Part shown: in pieces, positions 6,361 through 9,543 of the stretch
Position numbering within the stretch: position 1 is the stretch's first letter
How the letters are laid out: each line of letters begins with the position of its first letter
Source: Actinomycetes bacterium
GTDB lineage: Bacteria > Actinomycetota > Actinomycetes > Actinomycetales > Cellulomonadaceae
NCBI GenBank assembly: GCA_023401045.1
Contig: JAEXEM010000221.1
Span: forward strand, 1 to 9,543
Length of the DNA stretch: 9,543 nt
Reading direction: 5' to 3'
The notes under the pieces: generated by a model
Seen by the model: only the letters and a program-made list of their open reading frames with translations
What the model was told of the DNA's origin: nothing
Database searches by the model: none
Program-made: the position numbers and the translations under genes

Positions 6361-7722
6361 ATGGACCGGCGCATCTTCGGGCTGGAGACGGAGTACGGCG
6401 TGACCTGCGCCGCGCAGGACGGCCGCGGGCTGTCGGCGGACGAGGTCGCGCGCTACCTGTTCCGCAAGGTCGTCGCGTGGGGGAGGTCGTCCAACGTCTT
6501 CCTGCGCAACGGCTCGCGGCTCTACCTCGACGTGGGCTCGCACCCCGAGTACGCGACGGCGGAGTGCGACGACTGGCGCCAGCTCGTCACGCACGACCGC
6601 GCCGGCGAGCGCATCCTCGAGGGCCTCGTCTCCGACGCCCAGCAACGGCTCGAGCACGAGGGCCTGCCGGGCCGCATCCACCTGTTCAAGAACAACACCG
6701 ACTCGGCCGGGAACTCCTACGGCTGCCACGAGAACTACCTCGTGCGCCGGCAGGGCGACTTCGCCCGGCTCTCGGACGTGCTCGTGCCGTTCCTCATCAC
6801 GCGGCAGGTCCTCACCGGCGCCGGCAAGGTGCTCGCGACGCCGCGCGGCGCGGTCTACTGCCTCTCCCAGCGCGCGGACCACATCTGGGAGGCGGTGTCG
6901 AGCGCGACGACGCGGTCGCGGCCCATCATCAACACCCGGGACGAGCCGCACGCCGACGCCGAGCACTACCGCCGGCTGCACGTCATCGTCGGGGACTCCT
7001 CGATGTCGGAGACGACGACGATGCTCAAGGTCGGCTCGACCGACCTCCTGCTGCGCCTCATCGAGGCGGGCGTGCCGATGCGTGACCTCACGCTGGAGAA
7101 CCCCATCCGGGCGATCCGTGAGATCAGCCACGACATGACGGGCCGGCAGCCGGTGACGCTCGCCACGGGGCGGACGGTCACCGCGATCGACCTGCAGGAG
7201 GAGTACCTCGCGCGGGTGAGCGAGTTCGTCACGGCGGAGATGGGCCCCACCCCGCAGGCCAAGCAGGTCCTCGACCTGTGGGAGCGCGGGCTGCGGGCGC
7301 TGCGCACCGGCGACCTGTCGCTCGTCGAGCGTGAGCTCGACTGGGTCATCAAGTACCGGATGATCGAGCGCTACCGCGCCAAGCACGGTCTCGAGCTCTC
7401 CGACGTGCGCATCCAGCGGCTCGACCTCGCGTACCACGACATCTCGCGCAGCGAGGGGCTGTACAACCTGCTCGCGGCGCGTGGTCTCGTCGAGCGCGTG
7501 ACGACGGACCTCGACGTCTTCGAGGCGACCGCGGTGCCGCCGCAGACGACCCGGGCGAAGCTGCGCGGCGACTTCGTGCGCGCCGCGCAGGACGCCCGTC
7601 GGGACTACACGGTCGACTGGGTGCACCTCAAGCTCAACGACCAGGCGCAGCGCACGGTCCTGTGCAAGGACCCGTTCCGCAGCGTCGACGACCGGGTGGA
7701 GCGCCTCATCGAGTCCATGTGA
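6361..7722 (+). CDS. pafA: PafA, Pup-protein ligase
   Basis: Ligase that uses ATP to phosphorylate the C-terminal Glu of deamidated Pup and joins it to a target lysine by an isopeptide bond. It has 453 residues, close to the 452 of M. tuberculosis PafA. The glutamine synthetase-like core shows GLETEYG (7-13, E9/E11 for metal and nucleotide), [18 protein letters not shown] (40-57) with catalytic D57, [35 protein letters not shown] (191-199), [11 protein letters not shown] (393-403) and the C-terminal [19 protein letters not shown] block. The Dop-type loop is absent, which separates it from its paralogue. The ATG has GAGGGAG (6348-6354) 6 nt upstream. It follows prcA by 41 bp with no visible terminator, so it is probably the last gene of the pup operon. 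The NTRDEPHAD codons differ from those in dop at 1 of 27 bases. Confidence 0.97.
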   Translation: MDRRIFGLETEYGVTCAAQDGRGLSADEVARYLFRKVVAWGRSSNVFLRNGSRLYLDVGSHPEYATAECDDWRQLVTHDRAGERILEGLVSDAQQRLEHEGLPGRIHLFKNNTDSAGNSYGCHENYLVRRQGDFARLSDVLVPFLITRQVLTGAGKVLATPRGAVYCLSQRADHIWEAVSSATTRSRPIINTRDEPHADAEHYRRLHVIVGDSSMSETTTMLKVGSTDLLLRLIEAGVPMRDLTLENPIRAIREISHDMTGRQPVTLATGRTVTAIDLQEEYLARVSEFVTAEMGPTPQAKQVLDLWERGLRALRTGDLSLVERELDWVIKYRMIERYRAKHGLELSDVRIQRLDLAYHDISRSEGLYNLLAARGLVERVTTDLDVFEATAVPPQTTRAKLRGDFVRAAQDARRDYTVDWVHLKLNDQAQRTVLCKDPFRSVDDRVERLIESM

Positions 7723-7749
7723 CCTGCGGCGCGGCTCGCGGCCGGTACG

Positions 7750-7769
7750 GACGGCCCGGGCCCGCCGTC
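7750..7769 (+). terminator. Hairpin after pafA, possible terminator
   Basis: GACGGC (7750-7755) and GCCGTC (7764-7769) form a 6-bp stem around an 8-nt GC loop, 27 nt downstream of the pafA stop. No U-tract. The enclosed GGCCCGGGCC (7753-7762) is itself palindromic, so the fold is ambiguous. The position fits the end of the pup-prcB-prcA-pafA transcript. Confidence 0.3.
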
Positions 7770-7781
7770 GGCGTGGGCACG

Positions 7782-7787
7782 TACAGT
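7782..7787 (+). promoter_or_regulatory. Candidate -10 box upstream of the FKBP lipoprotein gene
   Basis: TACAGT (7782-7787) fits TANNNT and would start transcription near 7794, leaving a leader of about 53 nt with a strong Shine-Dalgarno GGGAGGAG (7833-7840). No -35 is recognisable. Together with the preceding hairpin it suggests that the lipoprotein and hisF are transcribed apart from the proteasome operon. Confidence 0.35.
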
Positions 7788-7846
7788 GGCTCCCGGTCCG
7801 GCGCGGCTCGACAGGCGCCGGGTGGACGACCCGGGAGGAGTGAGCC

Positions 7847-8725
7847 GTGCGCTGGGTGACCGGACTGCGCCGGACGGCCGTGCTGGCGGTGGTCGGCCTC
7901 GTGCTGGCCGCGTGCACGTCGGTGACCGCGGAGGACCCGGAGGTCGCCGTCACGGGCGACCCCGGCGCGGCGCCCACGGTCACGTACCTCACGCCCCTGG
8001 CGGTCGAGGAGACCTACCGCGAGACGGTGTGGCCCGGCACGGGTGCCGAGCTCGTCGACGGTGCGCCGGTGCTCATCGACTTCTGGCTCGAGAACGCCCG
8101 CGACGCCAGCCTCGTCAAGGAGAGCTACTCGACGAGCCCGACGCCACGCATGCTCACGGTCGAGGACCTCGGCACCGACCTCTACGAGACGCTGCGCGGG
8201 CAGCAGGTCGGTGCGCGCCTCCTCCAGGTCGCACCCGGCGGCCCCGGTGCGGACTACCCGACGGTCACGGTGCTCGACGTGCTGCCGACGCGCGCCGTCG
8301 GCCAGCCGGTGCCGCCCGACCCGTCGCTGCCGGTCGTCGGCGAGGACGGCGACGGCGCCCCGACGCTCACGGCGACGGGCACGCCGCCGCCCGAGGAGCT
8401 CGTCGTCCAGCCGCTCGTCCGCGGGCAGGGCGCGCAGGTCGCCGCCGGGGACGTCATCACGGTGCAGTACAGCGGGTACGCCTGGGACGACGGCGTGCAG
8501 TTCGACTCCACGTGGGAGCGGGGCCTGCCGGTGTCGTTCCTGCTGTCCGACGTGCCGCCGTGGGCCGAGGGGCTCGTCGACCAGCCCGCCGGGAGCCGTG
8601 TGCTCCTCGTCGTCCCGCCGTCGTACCCTCTGGGCGTGACAGACGCCCAGGAGCTCGCCGGGAAGACCGTGGTCTTCGTCATCGACATCCTCGCGACCGG
8701 TGCGCCGGCAGGGGCCGGCTCGTGA
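7847..8725 (+). CDS. Lipoprotein with tandem FKBP-type domains (second intact-looking, first degenerate)
   Basis: Probable extracytoplasmic peptidyl-prolyl cis-trans isomerase anchored by lipid. It has 292 residues. The lipoprotein signal peptide has RR at 8-9, a hydrophobic core (11-20) and lipobox LAAC with C23. The C-terminal domain (about 184-285) has the FKBP order: [19 protein letters not shown], a Leu/Phe strand, a DVPPW turn, GSR, PSY, and TVVFVIDIL. Aligned by eye to human FKBP12, Y208, F219, D220, F231, W239 and F277 match pocket residues, while the pocket Tyr before Gly is Leu (L262) and the pocket His is missing. Residues about 60-150 show the same pattern ([37 protein letters not shown]) without the FD pair, so they look like a decayed FKBP domain. 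GTG start with GGGAGGAG at 7833-7840. FKBP genes after pafA are known in related actinobacteria; no link to pupylation is established. Confidence 0.85.
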   Translation: MRWVTGLRRTAVLAVVGLVLAACTSVTAEDPEVAVTGDPGAAPTVTYLTPLAVEETYRETVWPGTGAELVDGAPVLIDFWLENARDASLVKESYSTSPTPRMLTVEDLGTDLYETLRGQQVGARLLQVAPGGPGADYPTVTVLDVLPTRAVGQPVPPDPSLPVVGEDGDGAPTLTATGTPPPEELVVQPLVRGQGAQVAAGDVITVQYSGYAWDDGVQFDSTWERGLPVSFLLSDVPPWAEGLVDQPAGSRVLLVVPPSYPLGVTDAQELAGKTVVFVIDILATGAPAGAGS

Positions 8726-9492
8726 CCCTCGCGCTGCGGGTCATCCCGTGCCTCGACGTCGACGCGGGCCGCGTCGTCAAGGGCGTGAACTTCGAGAACC
8801 TCCGTGACGCGGGCGACCCCGTCGAGCTCGCGCGGCGCTACGACGCCGAGGGCGCCGACGAGCTGACCTTCCTCGACGTGTCCGCCTCGTCGTCGGACCG
8901 TGAGACGACCTACGACGCCGTCCGGCGGACCGCGGGCGAGGTCTTCGTCCCGCTCACCGTCGGTGGCGGCGTGCGCTCCCCGGAGGACGTCGACCGGCTG
9001 CTGCGGGCCGGCGCCGACAAGGTCGGTGTCAACACCGCCGCGATCGCGCGTCCCGAGCTCATCACCGAGATCGCCGAGCGCTTCGGCTCGCAGGTCCTCG
9101 TCCTGTCGGTCGACGCCCGTCGCACCGGCCCGGGTGTCGAGACCCCGTCGGGCTACGAGGTGACGACGCACGGCGGCCGGCGCGGTACCGGCATCGACGC
9201 CGTCGAGTGGGCGCACCGCGCCGTCGAGCTCGGCGTCGGCGAGGTGCTGCTCAACTCCATGGACGCGGACGGCACGACCGCCGGTTTCGACCTCGGGATG
9301 ATCCGCGACGTGCGGGCCCGGGTGAGCGTGCCGCTCATCGCGTCGGGCGGTGCCGGGACGCCGGAGCACTTCGTCGAGGCGGCCCGCGCGGGTGCCGACG
9401 CCGTGCTCGCGGCGAGCGTCTTCCACTTCGGGACGCTCACCGTCGGTCAGGTCAAGGACGCGCTGCGTGCCGCGGGGGTCGTCGTCCGCTGA
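8722..9492 (+). CDS. hisF: HisF, cyclase subunit of imidazole glycerol phosphate synthase
   Basis: TIM-barrel enzyme of histidine biosynthesis. With ammonia from the glutaminase partner HisH it turns PRFAR into imidazole glycerol phosphate and AICAR, the latter feeding purine synthesis. It has 256 residues, normal for the family. D12 (in [15 protein letters not shown]) and D131 (in LSVDARR) are the two catalytic Asp residues. Phosphate-binding turns are seen at GGGVR (81-85) and SGGAGTPEH (208-216). The start is GTG at 8722, inside GTGA that overlaps the stop of the FKBP gene. Only a weak AGGGG (8710-8714) precedes it, so translation is probably coupled. The longer upstream extension of this frame is a shadow of the FKBP gene, since family homology begins at the GTG. 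hisH, hisA and hisI are not in the window. Confidence 0.96.
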   Translation: MTLALRVIPCLDVDAGRVVKGVNFENLRDAGDPVELARRYDAEGADELTFLDVSASSSDRETTYDAVRRTAGEVFVPLTVGGGVRSPEDVDRLLRAGADKVGVNTAAIARPELITEIAERFGSQVLVLSVDARRTGPGVETPSGYEVTTHGGRRGTGIDAVEWAHRAVELGVGEVLLNSMDADGTTAGFDLGMIRDVRARVSVPLIASGGAGTPEHFVEAARAGADAVLAASVFHFGTLTVGQVKDALRAAGVVVR

Positions 9493-9508
9493 CGCGCGCC
9501 GGCGCCGA

Positions 9509-9529
9509 GGCCCCGCGCTCGGGCGGGCC
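9509..9529 (+). terminator. Hairpin after hisF, possible terminator
   Basis: GG plus CCCGC (9509-9510 and 9512-9516) pairs with GCGGG plus CC (9523-9529), 7 bp with one bulged C and a 6-nt loop, 16 nt after the hisF stop. No U-tract is seen before the window ends at 9543. The remaining bases from 9493 hold no gene I can support. Confidence 0.3.
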
Positions 9530-9543
9530 GGGCGTCGCCGCCC

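Noticed and set aside
3598..6957. Near-identical 27-base stretches in dop (3598-3624) and pafA (6931-6957) as a possible repeat element
   Set aside because: Both encode NTRDEPHAD, a conserved active-site motif of the two paralogous enzymes, so common ancestry with strong codon bias explains it.
6007..7992. 661-codon open frame on the minus strand opposite prcA and pafA
   Set aside because: Antisense shadow of high-GC coding sequence: low-complexity Arg/Val/Asp composition, and the plus-strand genes have clear family motifs throughout.
7786..8721. Apparent N-terminal extension of hisF reading through the FKBP gene
   Set aside because: Homology to HisF begins at the GTG at 8722; the upstream part is an Arg/Gly-rich out-of-frame reading of the lipoprotein gene, so it is not a fusion.
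8254..9426. 390-codon minus-strand open frame opposite FKBP and hisF
   Set aside because: Mirrors the coding strand of two well-supported genes; composition typical of antisense shadows.
1..9543. An undescribed biological system, mobile element, CRISPR array or RNA gene
   Set aside because: Every sizeable stretch is accounted for by known families of the Pup-proteasome locus plus trmI, FKBP and hisF. I saw no spaced direct repeats, transposase motifs, tRNA cloverleaf or composition shift.

Overview
The window is a compact stretch of a high-GC actinobacterial chromosome. Third codon positions are almost all G or C, and GTG starts and ATGA/GTGA overlaps are common. It carries the actinobacterial Pup-proteasome locus, nearly all on the + strand. 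Gene content and protein resemblance suggest the order Micrococcales, possibly near Cellulomonadaceae. That placement is inference, made without a database search.

Layout from left to right: the 3' part of trmI (tRNA m1A58 methyltransferase, 2-985); a 159-bp regulatory gap; arc/mpa (proteasomal AAA ATPase, 1145-2779); dop (Pup deamidase/depupylase, 2851-4458); pup (64-residue protein tag, 4560-4754); prcB and prcA (20S proteasome beta and alpha subunits, 4761-5591 and 5588-6319); pafA (Pup ligase, 6361-7722); a lipoprotein with one clear and one degenerate FKBP-type prolyl isomerase domain (7847-8725); and hisF (histidine biosynthesis cyclase, 8722-9492), whose GTG overlaps the lipoprotein stop. 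No tRNA, rRNA, CRISPR array, insertion sequence or phage gene is visible.

The genes form one pathway. Pup is made ending in Gly-Gly-Gln. Dop deamidates the Gln to Glu, PafA joins that Glu to lysines of target proteins, and ARC/Mpa recognises Pup through its coiled coil and threads the target into the PrcA/PrcB barrel. Dop also removes Pup. All key residues I could place are intact, including the HbYX-like C-terminus of ARC and its docking lysine in PrcA, so the system looks complete and functional. It is a well-described system, not a new one.

The less ordinary parts lie in control and edges. TAGGGT -10-like boxes sit before arc, dop and pup; the one before dop would make a leaderless mRNA. 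GC-rich hairpins follow arc, dop, pafA and hisF, which suggests separate transcripts (arc), (dop), (pup-prcB-prcA-pafA) and (FKBP-hisF). Dop has an enlarged active-site loop. The pafB/pafC regulators often found downstream of pafA are not in the window; the lipoprotein and hisF occupy that position.
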